A stretch of 49,844 bases of DNA from Candidatus Njordarchaeota archaeon (lineage in GTDB: Archaea > Asgardarchaeota > Njordarchaeia > Njordarchaeales > Panguiarchaeaceae), in assembly GCA_029856685.1 (NCBI GenBank), contig JAHKKZ010000003.1, positions 1 through 49,844 on the forward strand, read 5' to 3'. This document shows positions 24,672-33,457 of the stretch, piece after piece (the stretch's first letter is position 1; each line of letters starts with the position of its first letter). The notes below the pieces were generated by a model. That model was not told where the DNA came from. It saw only the letters and a program-made list of their open reading frames with translations, and did not search any database. Position numbers and translations under genes: made by a program.

Positions 24672-25673
24672 CTATATTTTCTCAGCTATAAAGCCTATGT
24701 ATCTCCCAACGCTCCGTAGAATTGGAGCTGACGAGAATTTATAATCGACACCTGCCAGAAACTTATGAAGTATTGAAAATCTCTTCGATTTAAAATCCAT
24801 TGGAAGTGTAGAGAAAATTCCCTTCAGGTATATAAGCCTTAGGCTATTTTTTCGTAACAAGTTATCTAGTTCAAAAATTGTATAAAAGTGTGTTGGTATC
24901 CTTACATAGCCCTGTCTTATAGGCACTCTAATTTTTGCAAATGGTCTATTAGCATAGCGTAGGGTCTTCACGAACAGAGAAAAACTACTAAGAACTTTGA
25001 ATATCCAATCTAGAGCAAATTTGTTAAGAACGGTACCTATGAAAATCCCGTTGGGACGCAAAACACGAGATATTTCCTTAAATGCTCTTGGAAAAATTAT
25101 AGAGTGATCAAGAGCACCAAACACTGCTAAAACAACATCAAAGATCGCATCTTTGAACGGCAAAAACTCCGCGGGGGCGCAGATAAAGTCTATGTTTCTT
25201 GCAGATAGAGCTTTAGATACTATCTTAGCTTCAAATAGGGCTTTAAGAGAGATGTCAATCCCAACGGCCCTAAATCTAATGTTTGTACTTATCCGCTGGA
25301 GGTACTCTCTTATTAGCCATAGTTCCCAACCGCTTCCACAACCTACGGACAGTATGTTAAGCTTTTTGATATTTCTGCTACCAATCAGATATCCCAGTCC
25401 ATGGATAATAAGCTCGGCTTGTTGTCGCCTTAAATGCCTAAACCAATCACTTCTTGATGCTCTCCAAGTATTTGGGGGGATCCGCCTATAAGCAGAGATT
25501 ACTTTTCTAAGATGCCTATGAAGGATTGTTGGATAGATTATTGGAACTCCGTGATATATCCTATAGATGCGATTTGAAGATTTTATGTATCCACCTAAAA
25601 TCTCGCCATCAGACTTCGCTGCATATAGCTCATCAACTCGTATGAGAAGAAAATCAAGGATCCATTCATACAT
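24672..25673 (-). CDS. Class I SAM-dependent methyltransferase
   Basis: The 333-residue protein has motif I LNILSVGCGSGWEL (about 104-117), an acidic motif II region (FRAVGIDISLKALFEA), and post-motif segments (CAPAEFLPFKDAIFDVVLAVFGALDH, FKEISRVLRPNGIF). The N-terminus looks like a Trm112/UPF0434-type module (NRIYRIYHGVPIIYP) that has lost its cysteines. The substrate is unknown; it resembles UbiE/lipid-type methyltransferases. It follows the RPA-like gene by 24 bases and is probably co-transcribed. Confidence 0.8.
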   Translation of the reverse strand: MYEWILDFLLIRVDELYAAKSDGEILGGYIKSSNRIYRIYHGVPIIYPTILHRHLRKVISAYRRIPPNTWRASRSDWFRHLRRQQAELIIHGLGYLIGSRNIKKLNILSVGCGSGWELWLIREYLQRISTNIRFRAVGIDISLKALFEAKIVSKALSARNIDFICAPAEFLPFKDAIFDVVLAVFGALDHSIIFPRAFKEISRVLRPNGIFIGTVLNKFALDWIFKVLSSFSLFVKTLRYANRPFAKIRVPIRQGYVRIPTHFYTIFELDNLLRKNSLRLIYLKGIFSTLPMDFKSKRFSILHKFLAGVDYKFSSAPILRSVGRYIGFIAEKI

Positions 25674-25697
25674 TACAGCACCACACTTTTGCTGTTT

Positions 25698-26543
25698 TTA
25701 TTCTGACATCACAATTTCTGTTTCAAGAACATCATAAAATCTCATTATGTAGATCTCCTCATCTTTAGAATAGGCCTTAATAATTACTTCCTTATCCTTC
25801 AGCCGATCTTTGGGTGGCTCTTTAAAGTATATGGCCTGAAACACTCCCGAACTGTCAGCTAGAAGATATCGCCATATGCGTTCTGTTACTGGTTGGTCTA
25901 TTTGACCATGTTCTGGGCAATACCAAGAATCTTCGACCATCTCAACACCCTTGCCACACAGCGGACATGCGGAATATTCGCTGGTGATCTCTTCTAAAAC
26001 GATAGCTTTCACTAACCATGCGCCTCTGTGCTCCATTACAAACTTTAGTGACTCAGCCCAAGCAGGTTTGAGCTCTGTTATCGGAGGGAGCGTAGTATCG
26101 TCTAGAATCTCAATGACAGAATTCTCTGTGACTTTTATTCCAGAATACTTTTCGAGCCTCATCTTAGTATAGCCACGTATCATTATGACATTATCCTCAT
26201 TACTGCGAAGAATTTCAACGTTATGTTCTCCGAATGCCACGCCCAGAACACGCCTTCGCTCATCAACTATGCTAAAAAGAACGAATGGCGTTCTTTCTTG
26301 AGTACCCTTCGTGTATCTCACTGGACCTACTTCCACAATCCTACCTATAATAGGTGGGTAAAATAAATCGTATGACTCTACACCAAAACGCCTAGCAACA
26401 ATAATTGCTGCCGCTCTAGGGCTCAGTTTCCCTTCCGTCTTATTCATTAGATCCCTAACTAGGTTATCAAACTCTTCTCTTGATATATCCGAACGCATTT
26501 TAACAAGCTTATACACATCGTTATATTCCTCCGAGCTCACCAT
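25698..26543 (-). CDS. RPA-like single-stranded DNA-binding protein with zinc finger
   Basis: Binds single-stranded DNA. The protein has an N-terminal helical region (YKLVKMRSDISREEFDNLV), an OB-fold segment (IIGRIVEVGPVRYTKGTQERTPFVLFSIVDERR and VLGVAFGEHNVEI), and a C-terminal zinc finger ACPLCGKGV with WYCPEHG, as in archaeal RPA41-type subunits. Length is 281 residues. It is the first gene of a two-gene unit with the methyltransferase. Confidence 0.85.
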   Translation of the reverse strand: MVSSEEYNDVYKLVKMRSDISREEFDNLVRDLMNKTEGKLSPRAAAIIVARRFGVESYDLFYPPIIGRIVEVGPVRYTKGTQERTPFVLFSIVDERRRVLGVAFGEHNVEILRSNEDNVIMIRGYTKMRLEKYSGIKVTENSVIEILDDTTLPPITELKPAWAESLKFVMEHRGAWLVKAIVLEEITSEYSACPLCGKGVEMVEDSWYCPEHGQIDQPVTERIWRYLLADSSGVFQAIYFKEPPKDRLKDKEVIIKAYSKDEEIYIMRFYDVLETEIVMSE

Positions 26544-26636
26544 GAATATTACCCATATTAATCAGCGAACCACATCATCTGATAAGTCAAACTTTAAAAA
26601 GACATAAATATTAAAAGACAAACTTCGAAGAAAAAA

Positions 26637-26711
26637 GCCCCGGTGGTGTAGAAGGCCAAGCATCCCGGCCTTTCAAGCCGGGGATCGCGGGTTCAAGTCC
26701 CGCCCGGGGCA
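26637..26711 (+). tRNA. tRNA-Glu(UUC)
   Basis: The acceptor GCCCCGG pairs with CCGGGGC, with discriminator A. The D stem is GTGT, the anticodon stem CCGGC/GCCGG with loop CTTTCAA, and the T arm GCGGG-TTCAAGT-CCCGC. The anticodon is TTC. There is no intron and no encoded CCA. TATA-like AACTTTAAAAAG and CATAAATATT elements lie upstream. Confidence 0.95.
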
Positions 26712-26833
26712 CTAACACTATATTCTTTCTGGAAGATAAATTCCTCAAACAATAAAATATCCTTGTCATTAAGGACGAATAACATCATATTGTTTCTTCA
26801 AACGTATTGATATACTCTAACTCATGTATATCA

Positions 26834-26842
26834 TTTTATAAA
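26834..26842 (+). promoter_or_regulatory. TATA box of actin gene
   Basis: TTTTATAAA sits about 70 bases before the TTG start, giving a predicted transcription start near 26862 and a leader of about 45 bases. Confidence 0.5.
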
Positions 26843-26905
26843 AGAGATAATGAAGTAATATTCGGTGAAATATCAATTTAATAATAATGCTAGGAGGTGT
26901 CAAGT

Positions 26906-28069
26906 TTGGCAGGAGCAGCTCCAACTCACAAAATTCCTGAACTAGAAAGACCAGCAGTAGTAGCAGACCTTGGAACAGGATTCACAAAAGCTGGATTTGC
27001 TGGAGATGATGCACCAAGAACTGTATTTCCGACAGTTGTGGGGTACCCGAAGTACTCAGTCGTAATGCCAGAAGCCGAAACACTAGAATACTATGTAGGC
27101 CGCGACGCAATACACATGAGAGGGGTACTACAACTAGTATGGCCTCTGGAGCACGCTATCGTTGCTGATTGGGATGCTTGGGAGAAACTTATGTTTCATC
27201 TATTCTATAAGGAGCTTAGGGTGAATCCACAAGATCAAGCTATTCTCATTACTGAAGCCCCCTTAAGCCCTAAAGATAATAGGATTCGTATGGCTGAGAT
27301 ACTCTTCGAGACTTTCGGTGTTCCTGGGATATACGTTGCTACGCAGGCTATTCTCTCTCTATATGCAGCGGGTAGAGTTACAGGGTTGGTAATAGATTCT
27401 GGTGATGGTGTTACCCACATAGTTCCCGTGCAAGAGTCATACTTATTAGCCCATGCTGTTAAGAGGCTTAATCTTGCTGGACGCGATGTTACGCGATATT
27501 TAGCTAAGTTGCTTACGAAGAGAGGCATCTACTTTACTTCCTCCGCCGAAATGGAGATTGCTAGAGATATCAAAGAGAAGCTATGTTATATTGCTATCGA
27601 TTATAAGGCCGAATTAGAGAAAGCCAAGAAGATTCCTAAGGCTGTTGCAGGAATGTACGAACTCCCAGATGGACGCGTGATTGAGCTTGTGGAAGAGAGA
27701 TTCATGGCCCCAGAGATCATGTATAACCCTATGCTTATAGGGCTTGAAGCTAGACCTTTGGATGAACTAGTTCTCGAGAGCATTTTCGCTACGGACTTGG
27801 ACGTCAGACCTGCGATGTATTCAAATATTGTGATTTCTGGTGGTAACACTATGCTACCTAACTTCGCTGAGAGGTTAGAAAAAGAGCTCAAGGAAATCGT
27901 CCCTGAAAGAGCTAAAGATAAGATCGCTATTGATGCACCTGAAGAGCGTATATACGGTGTTTTCATTGGTGGATCTATACTGGCTTCATTACCTGCATTC
28001 AAGAAAATTGTTGTTACAAGAAAAGAGTGGTCTGAAGTTGGTCCAGACTCTGTTCTCAGGACTCTATAG
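26906..28069 (+). CDS. Actin homologue (crenactin class, strikingly eukaryote-like)
   Basis: ATP-dependent filament protein of the actin fold. It shares long blocks with eukaryotic actin: the phosphate-1 loop DLGTGFTKAG, AGFAGDDAPRTVFPTVVG, ITEAPLSPKDNR, IDSGDGVTHIVPV (phosphate-2), LNLAGRDVTRYL, RDIKEKLCYIA, SGGNTMLPN, and GGSILASLPAFKK. Length is about 387 residues, close to actin. I chose TTG 26906, as AGGAGGTG lies just before it and the GTG in that site is unlikely to start translation. The MglA-like gene follows in the same direction after 130 bases. Confidence 0.95.
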   Translation: MAGAAPTHKIPELERPAVVADLGTGFTKAGFAGDDAPRTVFPTVVGYPKYSVVMPEAETLEYYVGRDAIHMRGVLQLVWPLEHAIVADWDAWEKLMFHLFYKELRVNPQDQAILITEAPLSPKDNRIRMAEILFETFGVPGIYVATQAILSLYAAGRVTGLVIDSGDGVTHIVPVQESYLLAHAVKRLNLAGRDVTRYLAKLLTKRGIYFTSSAEMEIARDIKEKLCYIAIDYKAELEKAKKIPKAVAGMYELPDGRVIELVEERFMAPEIMYNPMLIGLEARPLDELVLESIFATDLDVRPAMYSNIVISGGNTMLPNFAERLEKELKEIVPERAKDKIAIDAPEERIYGVFIGGSILASLPAFKKIVVTRKEWSEVGPDSVLRTL

Positions 28070-28085
28070 TTTTTTCGTTTTTATT
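28070..28085 (+). terminator. Poly-T terminator of the actin gene
   Basis: TTTTTTCGTTTTTATT follows the actin stop codon directly, as expected for archaeal termination. If used, actin and the GTPase gene have separate transcripts, though read-through is possible. Confidence 0.45.
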
Positions 28086-28199
28086 CCTACAAATACATAC
28101 TTAAAATTATCTTTATTTTTCAACAAATGTTGTTTTTTGATAGTAATGGCTTTAGTGGTTTTTTGTACTTTATTAGTGTACTTGTAGGGTGCGGTAGTC

Positions 28200-28823
28200 A
28201 TGGTTTTTAAAGATAAGTATGGTCACTATCGATTTAAAATTGTACTGTATGGACCCTCACTAAGTGGGAAAACAACAATGCTAAAAATACTGTACAATAA
28301 GATAAGGGGCCTCAAAAAGGGGCGGTTACGCATGGTTGCTGACCAATCTGGACGAACAATATTCTTCGACTACTTACCACTTAAAACTTCTGGCAACATA
28401 TTCTTCGATTTATATACTGTCCCAGGACAGAGAAGACATAAAACTCAGAGACGCCTAATACTTAAGGGTGCTGATTCTGTAGTATTTGTTGCGGATTCCG
28501 ATCCAGAAGCTCTCGAAGAGAATATTTATAGCATTCAAGAGCTTAGAACTTTTCTGGGCAACGAATGGGGAGAGATACCAATAGTTGTCGCTCTAAATAA
28601 ACGTGACCTGCCTGATGCACTCCCAGAAGTCATGATGTTACGTGTTATGCGTCTCGATGGTCCATATCCCGTATTTAAAACTGTAGCCATAGAAGGGTTA
28701 GGTGTAAAACGTGTATTCCAGGAAGCTTGTCGTCTAGCAGTTTTGGCCAGAATATTCCCTGAAGCTTTTAGAAGAGAGATCAAAATCTTGGCTAGAGAAA
28801 CCCGACGAAAACTTGGTCTCTGA
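28200..28823 (+). CDS. MglA-like small GTPase
   Basis: The 207-residue Ras-superfamily GTPase has G1 GPSLSGKTT (18-26), a G3 TVPGQRRHKTQRRLIL (73-88) with MglA-type PGQ, and G4 ALNKRDLPDA (131-140). The segment VVFVADSDPEALEENIYSI closely matches MglA. MglA is controlled by the Roadblock protein MglB and drives polarity with the actin homologue MreB in bacteria. Start ATG has GGTGCGGTAGTC before it. It is next to actin, and three Roadblock proteins lie in the window. Confidence 0.88.
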   Translation: MVFKDKYGHYRFKIVLYGPSLSGKTTMLKILYNKIRGLKKGRLRMVADQSGRTIFFDYLPLKTSGNIFFDLYTVPGQRRHKTQRRLILKGADSVVFVADSDPEALEENIYSIQELRTFLGNEWGEIPIVVALNKRDLPDALPEVMMLRVMRLDGPYPVFKTVAIEGLGVKRVFQEACRLAVLARIFPEAFRREIKILARETRRKLGL

Positions 28824-28844
28824 CACTTCTATTTTAACTTATTC

Positions 28845-30536
28845 CTATTCGATAGCAGATCTAAGTTCTTTGGCTATATCTCTTGTGTAAGTAAGGATAA
28901 TAACATTTTTTCCTAATCTTCTAATCCTAACAAGCTCATTCGAGAAAGACATGTTTGTTGATGCTTTTTTATCGAGTAGTTTGTTAATAATTTCTGGGTT
29001 AACGTTATAGCTTAATAGCAAACTCCGCACCTTTGAGCAATCTCCTAGAGCCTCAAGATTGAACATGACACGAAAATCATCAAGTAGCTTATACGCTCTC
29101 TCTTCGAGATCCTGAACAATATAGCGAGGAACCCTCTTTAGTTTCTCTATAAACGCATTTATCTTATCAAGAGTAAGATTCACGTTGCTCTCTATTTCCT
29201 CCAGCTCATGTTTTAGTATCTCTCTTATCCTCTCAATCTTATCTAATACCTTCCTCTCGACATACCTATATAGCTCTGCTACTACTAGGTCGCCTCTCCC
29301 CAACTCGCCATGAGCCAATCTTTCTAGTTCCTTCAAGTAGCTTGGAGTATCATTTTTTCCATAAATTCCTATAGCGATCCTTTCTAATTCCTTCGGACCA
29401 ACACCAAGAATTATAGATGCTAATGCCAGAGCTTTAAGCCAAACACCCGGCGTATCAAAAGACCCTATTTTCGTTTCCTTAAGCCACTTAACAAATTTTT
29501 TAAAAAACTCCCAAGGATTATGATATCGGCTTTTCACTAATGGTTTTAGCTCAGTTCTATGTGCAAAAACATATGGTATCGCCCAGAGAAGGTCTTCTAT
29601 ATCAACTGCTTTTCTCCCCCTCAGCCATGCCCTTGCTCGAGCATAAGCAAAAAGCGCTATTGAAGCTCTCTCGTCAGGAGGTTCTTGAATCTTACTGCAA
29701 GGCTCATTAGCATATTCACATTCCGTACATGGAAGCCTCATATATCCTGGCATAAGGTCTAATCTACCAAACTTACATATACGGAGGGATGAAAGTATCA
29801 TTATCCCCAAGAGTTTTATATGTTCGGGTATAGCTATAGACATTACATCATTCCATACACATTCCAGTTCTTCGAAAGACATAATTTTGGGCATGGTTTC
29901 GACAATAGCAAGTTTACCAGATGTTTCTTTCTCACTTTCTAAGAGTCTATCAATTATATTCTTCGATTCCTCTAAGCCTGGAAGTCCTATATAGCAAGAC
30001 CCCCAGAACCTAGATTTTAAGGCCCGATCGATTTCTCCTCGGAATGGATTCATGTCAGCGAAGCATATGTAATCGGGAGTCTCAAAACGCATACCCCCAT
30101 ATTCAATATATCCTTCCTCCAACAGACTTAGAAGAGCATCTTGAACACTCTTAGAAAAGCGATTTATCTCATTGATAAACTTTACTCTTGCTTTTACTAT
30201 GGGACGTACTATGATTTCCTCCTTACCAGTAGTCAGCAATTTAACAAGATTCGTACTAACCAAAACTTTTTGGAGAGTCTTCTCAGGAGCCCCTATCACA
30301 ATTCCTAAAATGTCCTTCTGCCCCATTGAAAGCGCTCGGCTTATGAGTCTTACAAGAGTTGACTTTCCCGCCCCCGGATATCCAACTAATAGGACTTTGT
30401 TATTACGTATTAAGAGAGACGCGATAATAAATTCTTTGAGTGAACGATCCTGCGTAAACCATCTCTCGAAGAGTTCCTTATACAAAATTGCTATTTTGTC
30501 ACGATATTTCTCAATCTCCTCAGAATTTTCCTCCAA
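28845..30536 (-). CDS. MoxR-family AAA+ ATPase
   Basis: The AAA+ module has Walker A GYPGAGKSTLVRL (about residue 52-64) and a Walker B-like IN-E-INRF segment, plus TPDYICFADMNPFRGE sensor 1. After it is a cysteine set LPCTECEYANEPC followed by a helical region to about 560 residues. MoxR ATPases act with von Willebrand A proteins to assemble or mature other complexes. I place the start at TTG 30536, with GGGGAGTAGCA before it, right after the VWA stop at 30539; an ATG at 30563 lies inside that gene. Probably one operon with the VWA and DUF1512 genes. Confidence 0.85.
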   Translation of the reverse strand: MEENSEEIEKYRDKIAILYKELFERWFTQDRSLKEFIIASLLIRNNKVLLVGYPGAGKSTLVRLISRALSMGQKDILGIVIGAPEKTLQKVLVSTNLVKLLTTGKEEIIVRPIVKARVKFINEINRFSKSVQDALLSLLEEGYIEYGGMRFETPDYICFADMNPFRGEIDRALKSRFWGSCYIGLPGLEESKNIIDRLLESEKETSGKLAIVETMPKIMSFEELECVWNDVMSIAIPEHIKLLGIMILSSLRICKFGRLDLMPGYMRLPCTECEYANEPCSKIQEPPDERASIALFAYARARAWLRGRKAVDIEDLLWAIPYVFAHRTELKPLVKSRYHNPWEFFKKFVKWLKETKIGSFDTPGVWLKALALASIILGVGPKELERIAIGIYGKNDTPSYLKELERLAHGELGRGDLVVAELYRYVERKVLDKIERIREILKHELEEIESNVNLTLDKINAFIEKLKRVPRYIVQDLEERAYKLLDDFRVMFNLEALGDCSKVRSLLLSYNVNPEIINKLLDKKASTNMSFSNELVRIRRLGKNVIILTYTRDIAKELRSAIE

Positions 30537-30538
30537 TG

Positions 30539-32167
30539 CTACTCCCCAAGGGCATCCATGCATAGTCTAGACATTTTGTTAACAACAATGTTTACTTCCT
30601 CCTCCTCAGTAGCATCAGGTGATACATATATTATTGGGACGTTAAGAAGATTTAGTGTGGTTTCGGCTTTTTTCCACAGCTCGTGTGTAATTGCAAAGAT
30701 TACTAAAAAAACTCTTTCTCTTAGACCCATCAGATTATTTATTACTTCTGGGAACGCAATATCATATATTGCAGTATCCGTTATTATCGCTACTAACGCT
30801 TTCTCAAATAACACATTGAGGTGCTTTTCAATAAGCTCAAATACGTGTCGAATATTTGTTCCCCCTTCAGAGTCCAATCTCAGCAATAGTTCTTCAATAA
30901 TATCATAATCGAACGTTGGGGGGGATCCCTCCCATGCACCTGAAGAAAAAGTTGAGATTCCGACAGACATATGAAATTTCTTCGCAATTTCAACAAGAGC
31001 AACACCAAGATCTATGGCACGCTCAATAGCATTTCCGTCCATGGATCCACTAGTGTCTATGCAAAGTTCTATATGACGTAGAGTTCCCCTTCCAAAGATC
31101 CTTTCACCACCCCTCTCATAGACGTCGCGTAGAGTTGATATCTCGGGTATCACATAACCAAATGTATCAGCCGATATTTCAATATTTAGCTTTTCTTCGT
31201 CGTCTCCAAGAAACCACTCACTAAATCCATATTTCGTCGCCCTAGGCTCTATGCTTATTATTTTCTCCTCGATTATCGAAAGTAACTTCTTTATACGAGC
31301 CCTCCTAGCAGCAGCTAAGTACCGTCTCTTATCAAGCAATTTCTGAATTAAAACTTTATTCTCAGAGAAAGCTGGTTGCTTACCTTTTCCGCCGAGTTTA
31401 GCATCCAATTTTTTAGCAATTGTTTTTGCAAAGTTATAGTCTATCTCACCTAATAATTCCAACTCACGGGGATTCAAACATATCTTACCGCTACGATCTA
31501 TGATTTCATCGGCTGATATCGGAAGAATATATCTCCTTAAGTTTCTTTCATGGAACGACCATGGACTCAGAGAGCCCATCTCAGATAGAAGTTCCTTAAA
31601 GAAGATTTTGGCCTTGGCGTAGAGTGGGATTCTCAGGGAGACTATCCTGATAAGACGCTTAGTTCTTTCCGAAATTTGTCTCCCGAGCAGACCCTCATAG
31701 AACTCCATTAGAATCCTTCCTAGTGGGCTGTAGAAAGCTTTTTTCTGCTTAACGATCTTACTTATAGAATCCCTTACTATAGGTCTTATGCTCTTATGAT
31801 TTGAGAATTGAGTAAATATTGAGAACAAACACATTAAGGAGACAAAAAACCCATGTATTTTCTTATCGACATTTCCTAGGATTTTTCTAGAAGCTGCTAG
31901 CATTATGAGTCTATTAAGCTCAGTTGCTGGAAGAATAGCATGATACCCAAGACCAAGCAATAGGAGATAGCGATCGAAGTCGTATAAAGTGTCTCCTTCT
32001 GGATATTCAGATAGTATTATTGTGCCCCATGAATTATACCATGCTGACTTTGGCGAATCTATGCGTATGGTAAAGCCAGGAAAAAGATCGTATTCTCTAG
32101 AAACCGTTAGGACAAGATTCCTTAGTTCGAAACATCTTATTTCGTCAAGGCTATATTCTTCCTTCAT
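30539..32167 (-). CDS. Von Willebrand factor A-domain protein, MoxR partner
   Basis: The 542-residue protein has a C-terminal VWA domain beginning at LRHIELCIDTSGSMDG (MIDAS DxSxS; about residues 360-375), followed by GTNIRHVFELIEKHLN and LVAIITDTAIYDI. The N-terminal 340 residues are a helix-rich region of unknown fold. VWA proteins next to MoxR are thought to bind metal-coordinated protein partners. Its stop is next to the MoxR start and it follows DUF1512 by 21 bases. Confidence 0.85.
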   Translation of the reverse strand: MKEEYSLDEIRCFELRNLVLTVSREYDLFPGFTIRIDSPKSAWYNSWGTIILSEYPEGDTLYDFDRYLLLLGLGYHAILPATELNRLIMLAASRKILGNVDKKIHGFFVSLMCLFSIFTQFSNHKSIRPIVRDSISKIVKQKKAFYSPLGRILMEFYEGLLGRQISERTKRLIRIVSLRIPLYAKAKIFFKELLSEMGSLSPWSFHERNLRRYILPISADEIIDRSGKICLNPRELELLGEIDYNFAKTIAKKLDAKLGGKGKQPAFSENKVLIQKLLDKRRYLAAARRARIKKLLSIIEEKIISIEPRATKYGFSEWFLGDDEEKLNIEISADTFGYVIPEISTLRDVYERGGERIFGRGTLRHIELCIDTSGSMDGNAIERAIDLGVALVEIAKKFHMSVGISTFSSGAWEGSPPTFDYDIIEELLLRLDSEGGTNIRHVFELIEKHLNVLFEKALVAIITDTAIYDIAFPEVINNLMGLRERVFLVIFAITHELWKKAETTLNLLNVPIIYVSPDATEEEEVNIVVNKMSRLCMDALGE

Positions 32168-32188
32168 GGCTTCAAAGCCTATTATTAC

Positions 32189-33352
32189 TTATTCCGCAGA
32201 TTCACTTGGTATGGGGATGTTACCAACACCAACAGTATTTCCTATTCCTAGGATAACTACCTTACCGCCCTCTGGCACCTCCTCGACTATTATTTTTTTA
32301 ACAATATCGCATGCTTTGTTTACAGCTTGAAGTAACGTCTCGTTAAGAGGTGTTAAGGCTTCAACATAGTTCTCCTTTATAACAATAGCGAATAAAGGAA
32401 TTTTATATTTAGATGACCAAGACTCAATTCTATATTTCTCCGGGCCCGGATCGCCAATCGCGGCTCCGTAACCCACGTCTACCCGACCGGACCTTTCCGA
32501 TTCTAGGCGAAGAGCAGCATCAACAGTTATTATCGCATTCACACCACCTCCTATCTTCTCAAGAAGTTTTTCTAGAAAGCGACCTGGATATCCTACTTCG
32601 CTACCGGGCCCCCTAGCCTTGACCGCCAATACGTAGCGACCATAAATCTCAGAAGAGCTAAAAACAACTTGTAGCTCCTCATCCGTATCGACCTCAGTAC
32701 CAAAGAAGTTGAGCGCTACGAGGGCACCTACACTATCCCCTATGGGAACGCCCTCTATAAATCCTTTGAGAGCATCAAAATAGCTTAGGCAGAGCTCTCG
32801 GAGAAACGGAACAAGCAACTTCAATTGAAGTAGATAATAGATATTTTTCGTCCGGTACCCTATCTCATATATATGGGATGTTATTTTCCAGAGATATCTT
32901 ATCGCCGCAGCGGCTTCTAAAGCGCTTTCCAGATCTCTTTGGACATATTCTGGAGCGTCAGGTATTATGTGTCGTGCTACATTCCTCAACCTGCTACGCC
33001 TAACATCGAGTATGTGCTCTAGCCGTTGCAAAACACCAGTTGGATCTAATGTCACGGGTGCAATAACAAAACTATTTATAATCTCATCAATCCACCTTAG
33101 GATCCGTGCGAAGTCATCTGATTTCTTCAGATTTTTTGCGATCACATCCACGTTCGTTGCAACTTCTGGTAGTATGTCCTGTCGATGCATCAAGATTAGA
33201 CGCATAAACATTCTCTTCGAAAGCTTCTCATACAGCGTGATCTCATTAATAAATGACCTTAGGCTCCAAACAATGAATTGTACCTGTATTTCGTTGATTA
33301 GAAATATGAATAATAGGAATATTATGAGCGATATCAAATAGTCCATGCTCAA
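32189..33352 (-). CDS. DUF1512-family membrane-anchored protein
   Basis: This archaeal family of unknown function has one N-terminal hydrophobic helix (YLISLIIFLLFIFLINEI), a helix-rich middle, and a C-terminal nucleotide-like region with VKARGPGSEVGYPGRFLEKL and VVILGIGNTVGVGNIP. I place the start at TTG 33352 or ATG 33346. The ATG at 33394 would lie before the likely transcription start, because only 64 bases would separate it from FEN1. It is first in an operon with VWA and MoxR genes. Confidence 0.72.
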   Translation of the reverse strand: MSMDYLISLIIFLLFIFLINEIQVQFIVWSLRSFINEITLYEKLSKRMFMRLILMHRQDILPEVATNVDVIAKNLKKSDDFARILRWIDEIINSFVIAPVTLDPTGVLQRLEHILDVRRSRLRNVARHIIPDAPEYVQRDLESALEAAAAIRYLWKITSHIYEIGYRTKNIYYLLQLKLLVPFLRELCLSYFDALKGFIEGVPIGDSVGALVALNFFGTEVDTDEELQVVFSSSEIYGRYVLAVKARGPGSEVGYPGRFLEKLLEKIGGGVNAIITVDAALRLESERSGRVDVGYGAAIGDPGPEKYRIESWSSKYKIPLFAIVIKENYVEALTPLNETLLQAVNKACDIVKKIIVEEVPEGGKVVILGIGNTVGVGNIPIPSESAE

Positions 33353-33457
33353 TTGCACGAACACCCGCACAACACCAAAAATCCTCTTTCTCAAATTAAG
33401 GACACAAATAACTTAATTTTATTTATTCGAGTATCAAAAAGGTATTTGGGGGTATCA

